The notes under the pieces were generated by a model. That model had not been told where the DNA came from. It did not search any database and saw only the letters and a program-made list of their open reading frames with translations. Shown here one piece after another: positions 15,653 to 23,186 of a stretch of 41,893 nt of DNA (the first letter of the stretch is position 1; every line of letters begins with the position of its first letter). Where the stretch lies: NCBI GenBank assembly GCA_020634555.1, contig JACKBK010000029.1:1-41893 (forward strand), given 5' to 3'. The translations under genes were made by a program, and so were the position numbers. Origin of the DNA: Caldilineae bacterium. Lineage in GTDB: Bacteria; Chloroflexota; Anaerolineae; JAAEKA01.

Positions 15653-17113
15653 CTACATCATCAGCTGCGCCTGCGAGCGAATCTGGCGCAGTCTCTGGGC
15701 AACCTCATCGGCTCCTTCGCTGGACACCTGGTCGATCAATTCCTCCAGCGCGTCGATGAAGTCAGGCGTTATGATCTCACGGTTCTCACTGAGAATCTTG
15801 CGGGTGCCGGCGGGATACTCTGCGCTCAACAACTCATTGAGAAGCTCGACTTCCGGCCCGGCGCTGATGTTCAGCAGTTCGATGGCGGCGTCCCAAACCT
15901 CCTGGAGGCGGCGGACGGCCGCGCCTGCACCGCGCTTTTTTGCATCCTCAAGATTTGCACCCACGATCGAGATAAACGTCTGGTCGATGTACTGGGCGCG
16001 CTCCATGACGGCGCGCTGGATGTCATCGGAGGCCAGAATGTCGCCTAAAATCTGGGTGTACTGCTGGAGGGTCGCCTGCTGCATCTCCTCGTAGCGATCG
16101 AGGGTCTCCAGCAGTCGCTGGCGCAGATCGGTCAGGCGCTCCGCTTCCCTGGTATTCCCGGCAGCCTGTGCTGCGTCGATACGTCGGGTCAACGCCTCGA
16201 AGAAGCTGTAATCAGCCAGACGGCGGGCGGATAGAATCAGCGCCTCGGCGACCCGCGGATCATCGCTTGCGACGACCATATTGAGCAGGTCCTCGCTGGT
16301 GGTTTCCGGCTTAAGCTGCGCAACGGCGGCCCGCTGCCGCTTGACGCCTTCACCCCAGGTCGTTAGCTGGATCAACTGCTCGCGCAGCTCGACCAGTTCA
16401 CGAACAGCGTCCGTGTCACCGCCAGCCGCCGCCGAGTCGGTCACCATGGTCAGCAGGGCGAAGAACTGGTCGTCGAAATCGGCGTCGCTTTCCTTGGCCA
16501 GCAACCGCAGCCCTTCCGGGTCCTTCAAGGCAGCCAACCCCTGCTCGATGAGCTGCAACTGGCGGCGCTGCTTGTCCATCATCTCGCGGGTGACGCCTTC
16601 GTTTTCCAGGATCGCCTCCAGCAAGCTCTGGTAGGAGAGAAACTGCTTGGGCGTGAGCATGTAGCCGCGCCGATCCTCTTGCGGCAGACCGTCCATGAGC
16701 CGCTTGCTGAGATCACCGATCACCTTCTGCTGTTCGTTCACGCCCACCTGCTCCGGCACGTAAACGCCCAGGAATTGATGCTCTGGGTCGTGGTAGAGCA
16801 GCGGGGTAGTCAGTGCACCGCCGCTCCCGCACCGCGGGCAAACGGCCACGTTGAGTTGGCCCTGCAAGAGAACGTTCTTGAGCACAGGATCCTGGCCGAC
16901 ATCCACGATCGTAAACAGTTGCGCCGGAAAAGGAGTATTGCAGTTTGGACAAGTGACACCAATGACCTGCGGCGGAAAATGCAGCTGTATCTGCCCGCGG
17001 CCGGCCTGTTGCGGCGGCGCTGCTGCCGGCTGCGGCGTCTCGGGCGGCGCCGGCGGCTTGTCGCTTTCCGGCTGGCGCGCGGGTGAATAGCCCTTGGGAG
17101 TAAGAATCGTCAT
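15653..17113 (-). CDS. CpXC-domain zinc-ribbon protein, unknown function
   Basis: A 486-residue soluble protein. A Pro/Ala/Gln-rich N-terminus (1-40) precedes a zinc-ribbon-like CpXC domain with C55PNC58 and C92PRC95, followed by a long helical part (about 160-480) rich in Glu, Leu and Arg that probably forms coiled coils or helical repeats. CpXC proteins are often found in Chloroflexota and Firmicutes but have no established function. AAAGGG sits six bases before the ATG. The gene stands alone between two palindromic elements. Confidence 0.82.
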   Translation of the reverse strand: MTILTPKGYSPARQPESDKPPAPPETPQPAAAPPQQAGRGQIQLHFPPQVIGVTCPNCNTPFPAQLFTIVDVGQDPVLKNVLLQGQLNVAVCPRCGSGGALTTPLLYHDPEHQFLGVYVPEQVGVNEQQKVIGDLSKRLMDGLPQEDRRGYMLTPKQFLSYQSLLEAILENEGVTREMMDKQRRQLQLIEQGLAALKDPEGLRLLAKESDADFDDQFFALLTMVTDSAAAGGDTDAVRELVELREQLIQLTTWGEGVKRQRAAVAQLKPETTSEDLLNMVVASDDPRVAEALILSARRLADYSFFEALTRRIDAAQAAGNTREAERLTDLRQRLLETLDRYEEMQQATLQQYTQILGDILASDDIQRAVMERAQYIDQTFISIVGANLEDAKKRGAGAAVRRLQEVWDAAIELLNISAGPEVELLNELLSAEYPAGTRKILSENREIITPDFIDALEELIDQVSSEGADEVAQRLRQIRSQAQLMM

Positions 17114-17132
17114 GTGAAACCCTTTCTGGTTT

Positions 17133-17261
17133 GTAACGGCTCAGCCTGCCGTCAGATTGACTTCGGAAGTCGCTGCACAACTTTAAAAGGTGCAGCGTCC
17201 GGTTTGCGGTGGCTTCTTTCCTGAAGTCTGCGACTTCCGAAGTCTTGTGCTGAGCAGTTTC
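17133..17261. repeat. Palindromic element related to the GTAACTRCTCA family, copy 4 (divergent)
   Basis: The outer ends GTAACGGCTCAGC (17133-17145) and GCTGAGCAGTTTC (17249-17261) match the family ends with two mismatches, but the interior differs. It has a perfect 15-bp pair GACTTCGGAAGTCGC (17159-17173) and GCGACTTCCGAAGTC (17230-17244). A further CAGACTTCGGAAATGACGGG-like fragment lies near 17336. Confidence 0.6.
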
Positions 17262-17366
17262 TCTCTATTTCCAAACAAGCAGCTATTGTACACCAACTCG
17301 CACAGGCTGCCGAAACCTTTGAGATGTCCTGTGCCAGACTTCGGAAATGACGGGAGGCACGGCGGG

Positions 17367-19058
17367 TCACGGTTCCTGAGAGATCTCCGCCAGCACGCTA
17401 GGGCCGCGGCTTTCCAGCAACTGGCCGGCCATCAGCGTGGTTCCGGCATAGACTACCCCCGCGTAGACGATGGCCAGCACGCCGCCAGGGATCACGTTCT
17501 TGAGGACCAGCCCGCTGCCCACCAGCGTGATGATAATCGGCATCAACAGCAGCCCCATCCCGCCCATCACCGCAAACACCGAGATCAGGCTGGTGCGCGA
17601 TTCGTTGGAGGCGGCCCGTCCCTTCTCCAGGTCAACCTTGTAGGGCAGCAGGACGGCGGTGAAGTTGCACACGGACAGGGTAATCAACTGCACGAGCATC
17701 GCCGCGCCCAGCGCTGCGAACGGCGCGGAAGGATCACGCTTCACGATGCCGGCCAGTATCCCGGCACCGAAGGACATCACCGCCACCAGCGCCGTCAACA
17801 GCAGGTTGTGGCTGACCAACAGCCAGCGGGCCGGGACAGGAGCCAGCAAGACTGTGCCCAGACCGGGGCTATCCAGAATGCCAAAGACGTTGTGGCCGTA
17901 GCTCAGCGTCACCGTCGTGACCGCGGTGAATCCCAGCAGCGCGGCGATGCCGGAGGCTGATCCGGGCATGGTGCTGCTGAAAAAGACCGCCATGATCCCC
18001 AGAATAACCGGCCCGATAGCCATCCGAATCGTATAAGGGTTGCGCTTGAAGCCGCGCCAATCGGCCGCCAAAAGCGCCCATAACGCCTGTGAGGACGCGG
18101 CAGAAACAAACGGCAAGCGCGGCCCCGCAGCCCGTAGCTTCCCATTGCTGGACTGCCCTTTGGCCTGCACCCGCACCAACTCGCCAAAATAGAGCTTGCT
18201 CAACATATAGCGGTGGGCGAAGTAGCCGAGAACTACAAAGGCAGCCAACAGCGCCGTCCAGGCGATCCACTGGTCATAGCGCCCAACCGCTGCCGCACCA
18301 GCCGCTTTGCCCAGCCACGCGCCGGGCTGCCAGATCAGATAGCGCGATAGACGGATATCCCAAAGAAACGAATTGGGGTTGCCCATGGCAAGGTTGGCAA
18401 ACTCGTCAAACGACTCCGCGGCCCCGGCGTTTGGGATGACGAAACGGCTCTGAAAATACAGTTGTCCACCGACGATGAAGATGACAGGCACCAGTGCAAC
18501 CATGATGCCGATGGTGCGCAGACGACGATCCTCGGCGATCAGATCAAATATATCATCGATCAGCGACTTCAGGACCAGGAGCATCGAGAGAAACAGGGTG
18601 ACAGAAATCAGCATTGGGAGTATGCCGGGAATGCTGCGAACCATCCCCGCCGTAACTGCAAGGATGAACGGAAGAGTTGCCAGAAATCCGACGCTGAAAA
18701 AGTTGACCACCAGGCTGCCCAGCACCAGCCCGTTGAGGCTGATGGGGAACGAAAACAACTTCGGCATCGAAAACGGCTCCACCATCTGGGTGTTGGAAGC
18801 CGGCGTGAGCAACCACATGAGGATGATGAAGGACATGACGATGGTGACCAATTCTGAGGCCGGCCACGGAGCCAGGCTGCGATAGATCCAGATCAGCAGC
18901 GCGTTGAAGATGATCAGTGCCGGGACCACTATCAGCGCCAACAGCACGTAGCCGATGATGCGCAGCACGTCCTGCTTCTGCCCGCTGCGAACGCTGGCGA
19001 CCATCAGCCGCCACTGCAGCCACAACAGATTCTTGATCTCGGTCCAGGTAGTCATCAT
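17367..19058 (-). CDS. ABC transporter permease (ABC-2-like), large
   Basis: A 563-residue integral membrane protein with about 12 or 13 helices spread over its length and no soluble domain. It is the likely membrane partner of the ATPase encoded upstream at 19214-19999, with which it shares strand and order. Its length and helix pattern fit the large ABC-2-type permeases that accompany bacitracin-export-like ATPases. The substrate is unknown. The start is the ATG pair at 19058. A 155-base gap with an inverted repeat separates it from the ATPase gene, so expression of the two may differ. Confidence 0.82.
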   Translation of the reverse strand: MMTTWTEIKNLLWLQWRLMVASVRSGQKQDVLRIIGYVLLALIVVPALIIFNALLIWIYRSLAPWPASELVTIVMSFIILMWLLTPASNTQMVEPFSMPKLFSFPISLNGLVLGSLVVNFFSVGFLATLPFILAVTAGMVRSIPGILPMLISVTLFLSMLLVLKSLIDDIFDLIAEDRRLRTIGIMVALVPVIFIVGGQLYFQSRFVIPNAGAAESFDEFANLAMGNPNSFLWDIRLSRYLIWQPGAWLGKAAGAAAVGRYDQWIAWTALLAAFVVLGYFAHRYMLSKLYFGELVRVQAKGQSSNGKLRAAGPRLPFVSAASSQALWALLAADWRGFKRNPYTIRMAIGPVILGIMAVFFSSTMPGSASGIAALLGFTAVTTVTLSYGHNVFGILDSPGLGTVLLAPVPARWLLVSHNLLLTALVAVMSFGAGILAGIVKRDPSAPFAALGAAMLVQLITLSVCNFTAVLLPYKVDLEKGRAASNESRTSLISVFAVMGGMGLLLMPIIITLVGSGLVLKNVIPGGVLAIVYAGVVYAGTTLMAGQLLESRGPSVLAEISQEP

Positions 19059-19100
19059 ATGCGTCAGGTGTTAGCGCCAACGAACCGCGCTCTGTACGGT

Positions 19101-19172
19101 CGTGAAACGTGAAGGCGTGAAACGTGATACGTCAACTCGAGACGCCTCTCACGTTTTCCGTTTCACGTTTCA
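19101..19172. repeat. Imperfect inverted repeat in the ABC operon gap
   Basis: The unit CGTGAAACGTGAAGGCGTGA (from 19101) pairs with the complementary run at 19149-19172 (TCACGTTTTCCGTTTCACGT). The motif GTGAAACGTGA occurs twice in the left arm. It lies between the ATPase and permease genes and may trim or stabilise the mRNA. Confidence 0.55.
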
Positions 19173-19213
19173 GATCCAAGCCATGCATCCAGAAGTCGCG
19201 CGCGATCTCCGCG

Positions 19214-19999
19214 TCAACTCGTCAACCAACTCATGTCCTGCTCGGCCAATTCGGCGTTGACCAGTTCCAGGAACACGTCCTCCAGACTGGCGTCGCCGTC
19301 GGTTGCGGCTTGCTGGCGCAGCGCGGCCAGCGATCCGGTCGCCACCAGATTCCCCTTGTTGATAACCGCCACGATGTCGGCCATTCGCTCCACCAGCTCC
19401 ATGATGTGCGTCGAGAAGAAGACCGTCACGCCGCGACGATCGACCATCTGACGCAGCAGGTCTTTAACGACGCGCGATGAAACGGCGTCAACCCCTTCGA
19501 ACGGCTCATCAAGAAACAGGATCTCCGGACGGTGCATCAGCGCGCCGGCCATCGCCAGTTTCTTTTTCATGCCATGCGAATAGTCTACCGAGGCGTTGTC
19601 TGATCTGTCGGCCAGGTCCAGGGTCTCCAGAAGCTGGGATCGCCGCGCGGTGATCGTCTTCGCGTCGAGACCACGCAGCCGGCCTACCAGCTCCAGGTAC
19701 TCGTTCGCAGTCAGGCGCTCGTAGAGGTTGAGGTTTTCGGGAACGACGCCGATGCGCCGCTTGACCTCAATGGACTGTTGCAGGATGTCATGACCGGCCA
19801 CCACGGCCGTGCCCTCAGTGGGCTTCAGCAACCCGGTCAGCATCTTCAGAGTCGTGCTCTTGCCGGCGCCATTGGGACCGAGGAAGCCGAAGATAACGCC
19901 GCGTGGCACCTCCATGGTGAGATGGTCCACGGCGCGCACGCCGGGCGAACGGCCATACACCTTACTCAATCCCTCGGTCCGGATCGCCAGGTCATCCAT
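19214..19999 (-). CDS. ABC transporter ATP-binding protein
   Basis: A 261-residue ABC ATPase with Walker A GPNGAGKST, a diverged signature YSHGMKKKLAMA, Walker B ILFLDEPFEGVD and H-loop FSTHIME. The YSHGM signature is common in ABC-2/bacitracin-type exporter ATPases. The start chosen is the ATG at 19999, two bases after the GNAT stop (TGACTATG). The frame extends upstream to 20038 but that part overlaps the GNAT gene. It probably pairs with the permease at 17367-19058 to form an exporter. Confidence 0.92.
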   Translation of the reverse strand: MDDLAIRTEGLSKVYGRSPGVRAVDHLTMEVPRGVIFGFLGPNGAGKSTTLKMLTGLLKPTEGTAVVAGHDILQQSIEVKRRIGVVPENLNLYERLTANEYLELVGRLRGLDAKTITARRSQLLETLDLADRSDNASVDYSHGMKKKLAMAGALMHRPEILFLDEPFEGVDAVSSRVVKDLLRQMVDRRGVTVFFSTHIMELVERMADIVAVINKGNLVATGSLAALRQQAATDGDASLEDVFLELVNAELAEQDMSWLTS

Positions 20000-20001
20000 A
20001 G

Positions 20002-20547
20002 TCAGTCTGCTACCTTTCCGGCACTCCGCTGCCGCCACTCAGTTTCGAGCACACTCATGTAGAGCATGTCGTGCCATCGGCCATGACGCCATTCGGTGTC
20101 GCGAAAGCGGCCTTCGTGCTGGAAGCCAAGACTCTCGTAAACGTGAATCGCTCGGGTGTTCTCAGCGAAAACGCGCAGAAAGATTCGGTGCAGATTCAGG
20201 TAGTCGAAGCCATAGCCCATCACCAACGCCATCGCCTCGCTGCCGACTCCGCGTCCCCAGATCGACTTGTCGCCAACGAAGATGCCGATCTCGGCGCGCC
20301 GGTGGACGTGGTTGATGCCGGTCAACCCGCACCCACCGACATAGCGCCCCTCGACTTCAATGGCAAAGTTGATGACGCCATCGTCCTGGCGCATTCGCTC
20401 ATACCAGGCGATCTCGTCGTCCATACCCAGCGGCGCGGGCTGGCCAAACCACATCAGCACCTCCGGGTCGTTCAGGTATTGAACCGCTAACGGCAGGTCG
20501 TCGCGTTCCGTAGCGCGCAGGCGCACCCGTTTTCCCTGTAATATCAT
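20002..20547 (-). CDS. GNAT family N-acetyltransferase (RimJ/RimL-like)
   Basis: A 181-residue GNAT acetyltransferase. The family pattern runs VRLRATERDDLP at the N-terminus, a VGGCGLTGINHVHRRAEIGIFVGD strand pair, the acetyl-CoA-binding GRGVGSEAMALVMGYGF and the closing NTRAIHVYESLGFQHEGRFRD. It resembles RimL/SpeG-type enzymes, and the acceptor is unknown. It is the first gene of the unit with the ABC ATPase and permease. A perfect -10 (TATAAT) ends only about 10 bases before the ATG, so the mRNA probably has almost no leader. Confidence 0.93.
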   Translation of the reverse strand: MILQGKRVRLRATERDDLPLAVQYLNDPEVLMWFGQPAPLGMDDEIAWYERMRQDDGVINFAIEVEGRYVGGCGLTGINHVHRRAEIGIFVGDKSIWGRGVGSEAMALVMGYGFDYLNLHRIFLRVFAENTRAIHVYESLGFQHEGRFRDTEWRHGRWHDMLYMSVLETEWRQRSAGKVAD

Positions 20548-20556
20548 AGTCGCTCC

Positions 20557-20562
20557 ATTATA
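20557..20562 (-). promoter_or_regulatory. -10 element of the GNAT-ABC operon
   Basis: TATAAT on the minus strand, ten bases before the GNAT ATG at 20547. The -35 is weak (TGGGCA at 18-base spacing). Transcription from here would begin about 3 bases before the ATG. Confidence 0.5.
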
Positions 20563-20596
20563 CCGACGTTTTCATGCTTTTGCCCAAAACTTGATC

Positions 20597-20625
20597 TTGA
20601 CAGCGCGCGCGCTGTGCGGTATATT
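20597..20625 (+). promoter_or_regulatory. Strong sigma-70-type promoter of the L,D-transpeptidase gene
   Basis: A perfect TTGACA (20597-20602), a 17-base spacer containing an alternating GC run, and TATATT (20620-20625). The start point would be near 20632, about 40 bases before the ATG at 20672, with AGG eight bases upstream of that ATG. Confidence 0.75.
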
Positions 20626-20671
20626 ACGTCTAGTCGATTCTCCCACAACGTGTTGGCTCGAGGTCACTTTC

Positions 20672-21724
20672 ATGAAATACTTTCGCCAGGTGCTCATTGC
20701 TCTAACACTGTTAATCGTATCTGCTGCCGCCGCGCTGCCGGCCGGAGCCGCCCCGTTGCCGCAAGAACAGACGGTGTATGTCGTAAAGGCCGGCGACACG
20801 TTGACCCAGATCGCCCTTCGCTACGGCGTCAGCCAGCAGGAGTTGATGGCCGCCAACGGCATCAGCAACGCCTCGCTGATCTACACCGGTCAGACGCTGG
20901 TAATACCGGGCACTGACGCGCAACCCGCTGCGCAACCCACTGCGACCAGCGAACCAGCTCTGCCGGCCGTACACATCGTCAAGGCAGGTGAAACACTGTC
21001 AGCCATCGCAGCGCAGTATGGACTGACCACGGCCGAACTGGCAGCGGCCAACAACATCACCAATCCGTCGCTCATCCGCACCGGAGGGCGCCTTCGAATA
21101 CCGGGCGGAGAGTTCGCTGCGGAGCCCGCACCGTCGGCCGCGCAACCGGCGACCGACTCTGCACCAGCTACGGCCGAATACGTGGTAGGCGCCGGCGACA
21201 CCCTGGCAAGCATTGCTCAGGAATACGGCACAACGGTCGCGGCCATTGCCAGCGCCAACGGAATCACCAACCCCTCGCAGATTCTTCAGGGCCAGCGCCT
21301 GACAATCCCGTCGGTTTCCGCACCGACGGCCCGTCCCGCGCCCCAGGGCAACCTCAGCATGACGGTCAGCATCAGCCAGCAGCGTTGCAAAGTATACCAG
21401 GGAGGCACGGTGCTGTACAACTGGCCCTGCTCCACCGGACGGGCTGGCTCCGGCACCAAGACCGGCACTTTCTACGTGCAGAGCAAGATCCGCGAGGCGT
21501 GGGGATCGCGATGGGGATTCTACATGCCCTACTGGCTGGGGATCTACTGGGCCGGCGGCAGCGAGAACGGCATCCACGGCCTGCCCTACGAGCCGGGCGG
21601 CTATCCGGTATGGGCCAATTCAGTCGGCACGCCGGTTACATTCGGCTGCGTTCTGCTGGGCGCCAACGAGTCGGCAACCCTGTGGGACATTGCCTACATC
21701 GGCATGCCGGTGACCATTTCGTAA
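20672..21724 (+). CDS. Secreted protein with three LysM domains and an L,D-transpeptidase (YkuD) domain
   Basis: I chose the ATG at 20672 because it has a ribosome site, lies downstream of a clear promoter and begins a signal peptide (MKYFRQVLIALTLL...AGAA). The 350-residue protein has LysM repeats at about 34-79, 100-144 and 168-212, separated by Pro/Ala linkers. They bind peptidoglycan glycan chains. The YkuD domain (about 228-350) forms 3-3 crosslinks or attaches proteins, using a catalytic cysteine. The motif reads IHG (near 309-311) and T323-F324-G325-C326. The usual His before Gly-Cys ([ST]HGC) is Phe here, so activity may differ. An intrinsic terminator follows. Confidence 0.93.
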   Translation: MKYFRQVLIALTLLIVSAAAALPAGAAPLPQEQTVYVVKAGDTLTQIALRYGVSQQELMAANGISNASLIYTGQTLVIPGTDAQPAAQPTATSEPALPAVHIVKAGETLSAIAAQYGLTTAELAAANNITNPSLIRTGGRLRIPGGEFAAEPAPSAAQPATDSAPATAEYVVGAGDTLASIAQEYGTTVAAIASANGITNPSQILQGQRLTIPSVSAPTARPAPQGNLSMTVSISQQRCKVYQGGTVLYNWPCSTGRAGSGTKTGTFYVQSKIREAWGSRWGFYMPYWLGIYWAGGSENGIHGLPYEPGGYPVWANSVGTPVTFGCVLLGANESATLWDIAYIGMPVTIS

Positions 21725-21746
21725 TGATTGCTGCTGAATTAGAAGT

Positions 21747-21780
21747 AAACGGCGCACCCGCAATTGCAGGTGCGCCGTTT
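21747..21780. terminator. Bidirectional intrinsic terminator
   Basis: A perfect 12-bp stem AAACGGCGCACC (21747-21758) and GGTGCGCCGTTT (21769-21780) with a 10-base loop. T-rich ends on both strands serve the L,D-transpeptidase gene on the plus strand and the ABC ATPase gene on the minus strand. Confidence 0.85.
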
Positions 21781-21786
21781 TGTTGA

Positions 21787-22749
21787 TTACGCCACAGGCG
21801 CCAGGTCTTCTTCACTGAGTAGTTCCTTGCCTGTCAGCGCCATAAAGACGTCCTCCAGTGTGACATCCTTGCCGCTGCCGTTGGCAACGCGGGCTTTAAG
21901 TTCCGCAGGCGTCCCTCTGGACACGACCTTGCCGTCGTGGATGATGGCAACGTGGTCGCACAGGGCGTCGGCTTCGTACATGTCATGGGTCGTCAACAGG
22001 ATGGTCGCATCGTGTGTGTCGCGCAGTTCCTCGATAAAGGATTGCACCTCGCGCTTGGAGCGCGGGTCCAGCCCGGTGGTCGGCTCGTCCAGCAGGAGGA
22101 GCACCGGTGAGGTCAACAGCGCTCGCGCGATAGCGATCTTCTGCTGCTGGCCGCGGGAAAGATCCTCGATGGGCTGCTTGTAGGTGCGGGCCGGAAGATC
22201 CAACCGCTCCAGAATGCGTTTTGCTTCCGGTGCAGCATCAGCCGGCGACATGCCGTACAAGCGGGCCGCGTACATCAGGTTCTCCATGGGCGACAGCTTC
22301 TTGAAGAAACTCGCCTCTACCGATACCCGGTTGATCAGGCGTTTGACCGCCATCTCGTCCTTCTCAACGTCATAGCCGAAGACCTTGACCTCTCCGCGGT
22401 CAGGCACCAGCAAGGTGCTGATGCAGCGAATCAAGGTCGATTTACCGGAACCGTTGGGACCCAGCACGCCGAATATCTCGCCGCGCCGGATAGCCATACT
22501 CACGTTATCTACTGCGATGACGACACTGGACTCGGCAGGCTTGCCGTTAGCGGTTCCAGCCTTGTCATCGCTATGGCCGTTGCGCCGCAGCCACCCCGGC
22601 AGCGACCGGCCCTGCTTTTCACTGCCAAACGACTTGCTGACGTTCTGCACAGAGAGCGCAATGACAGGGTCGGGATAGGAACTGAAGGTCGTCATCGGGT
22701 CTGGAAACTTGTTGTTTTGCTGGGAAATCCCAGGAGGTGTGATACTCAT
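21787..22749 (-). CDS. Orphan ABC transporter ATP-binding protein (DrrA-like)
   Basis: The ATG at 22749 is preceded by AAGGAG seven bases upstream, which decides the start. The 320-residue protein has a long N-terminus (1-75, containing a charged insertion within the first strands), Walker A GPNGSGKS (97-104), signature LSRGQQQKIAIARALL, Walker B LLLLDEPTTGLD and H-loop LLTTHDMYEADALCD. It resembles DrrA/CcmA-type ATPases of ABC-2 drug, lipid or polysaccharide exporters. No permease gene is adjacent, since the next gene converges from the other strand. Its transcript begins about 300 bases upstream and carries a small ORF and two competing hairpins that look like an attenuator. Confidence 0.93.
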   Translation of the reverse strand: MSITPPGISQQNNKFPDPMTTFSSYPDPVIALSVQNVSKSFGSEKQGRSLPGWLRRNGHSDDKAGTANGKPAESSVVIAVDNVSMAIRRGEIFGVLGPNGSGKSTLIRCISTLLVPDRGEVKVFGYDVEKDEMAVKRLINRVSVEASFFKKLSPMENLMYAARLYGMSPADAAPEAKRILERLDLPARTYKQPIEDLSRGQQQKIAIARALLTSPVLLLLDEPTTGLDPRSKREVQSFIEELRDTHDATILLTTHDMYEADALCDHVAIIHDGKVVSRGTPAELKARVANGSGKDVTLEDVFMALTGKELLSEEDLAPVA

Positions 22750-22798
22750 ATCTCTACTCCTTCCGCCCCGGCCGCTCATCCCTTGTAGGCAAACAAAT

Positions 22799-22832
22799 GG
22801 CCGCGGGCTTGCTCTATTGCGAACCCACGGCC
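22799..22832 (-). promoter_or_regulatory. Second leader hairpin (anti-terminator partner or start-site hairpin)
   Basis: On the minus-strand RNA, GGCCGTGGGTTCGC pairs with GCAAGCCCGCGGCC through 14 positions with two G-U pairs and one mismatch. Its 5' arm can instead pair with the 3' arm of the upstream hairpin (22848-22861). It ends 50 bases before the ATPase start codon. Confidence 0.5.
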
Positions 22833-22847
22833 TGGCACGAGAATCAA

Positions 22848-22886
22848 AAACGGCCGCGGGCTGGTCAGTGACGCCCACGGCCGTTT
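22848..22886 (-). terminator. Leader terminator hairpin upstream of the ABC ATPase
   Basis: Read on the minus strand, AAACGGCCGTGGGC pairs with GCCCGCGGCCGTTT (14 bp including one G-U, 11-base loop) and is followed by a T-run (TTTTTG). This is a standard intrinsic terminator, placed 18 bases after the leader ORF stop and before the ATPase gene. Confidence 0.65.
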
Positions 22887-22904
22887 GTTACGTCAAGTAA
22901 ACGG

Positions 22905-23009
22905 TCAAAGGGCGCGCCTCACCACTGAATCGAAAACGGGTCCACCATTCCATGCCGGGGAACGGTAGCTGGTGAAGAAAACGTTCATGATAGTTCCGTT
23001 GCCAAACAC
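22905..23009 (-). CDS. Putative 34-residue leader peptide
   Basis: A GTG start (23007-23009) has a perfect Shine-Dalgarno AAGGAGGT (23017-23024) at a spacing of seven bases, the best in the window. The ORF begins MFGNGTIMNVFFTSYRSP and ends VVRRAL before a TGA at 22905-22907. It is rich in aromatic residues (Phe, Tyr, Trp) and has a basic end. There is no signal peptide or known domain. It lies about 45 bases downstream of a good promoter and 18 bases before a terminator hairpin, a layout typical of leader peptides in ribosome-mediated attenuation. A different frame (66 codons, 22888-23088) overlaps it but has no ribosome site. Whether it is translated is untested. Confidence 0.5.
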   Translation of the reverse strand: MFGNGTIMNVFFTSYRSPAWNGGPVFDSVVRRAL

Positions 23010-23059
23010 GCTCTTGACCTCCTTCATAAGATACGACGCCACGCTGTGACGCCGCACCT

Positions 23060-23088
23060 AGTTTATCATACCGATACGGCTGTGTCAA
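23060..23088 (-). promoter_or_regulatory. Promoter of the leader-ABC ATPase transcript
   Basis: On the minus strand, TTGACA (23083-23088), a 17-base spacer and TAAACT (23060-23065). The start point would be near 23053. It is divergent from the HEAT-repeat gene promoter 32 bases away. Confidence 0.7.
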
Positions 23089-23119
23089 CCGCTTTTTCGA
23101 CGAATTTTGTGAATGGCTA

Positions 23120-23148
23120 TTGACTCGCCCAATGCCTTCTGTTATGAT
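23120..23148 (+). promoter_or_regulatory. Promoter of the HEAT-repeat gene
   Basis: TTGACT (23120-23125), a 17-base spacer and TATGAT (23143-23148). The leader is about 32 bases. Confidence 0.65.
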
Positions 23149-23186
23149 CGTGGCAAGTACACTTCCCTTGATCGGACGACTTCCTT

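Noticed and set aside
22888..23088. 66-codon minus-strand frame overlapping the leader peptide
   Set aside because: Its start lies at the promoter itself, upstream of the predicted transcription start, and it has no ribosome site. The overlapping 34-codon frame has a perfect one.
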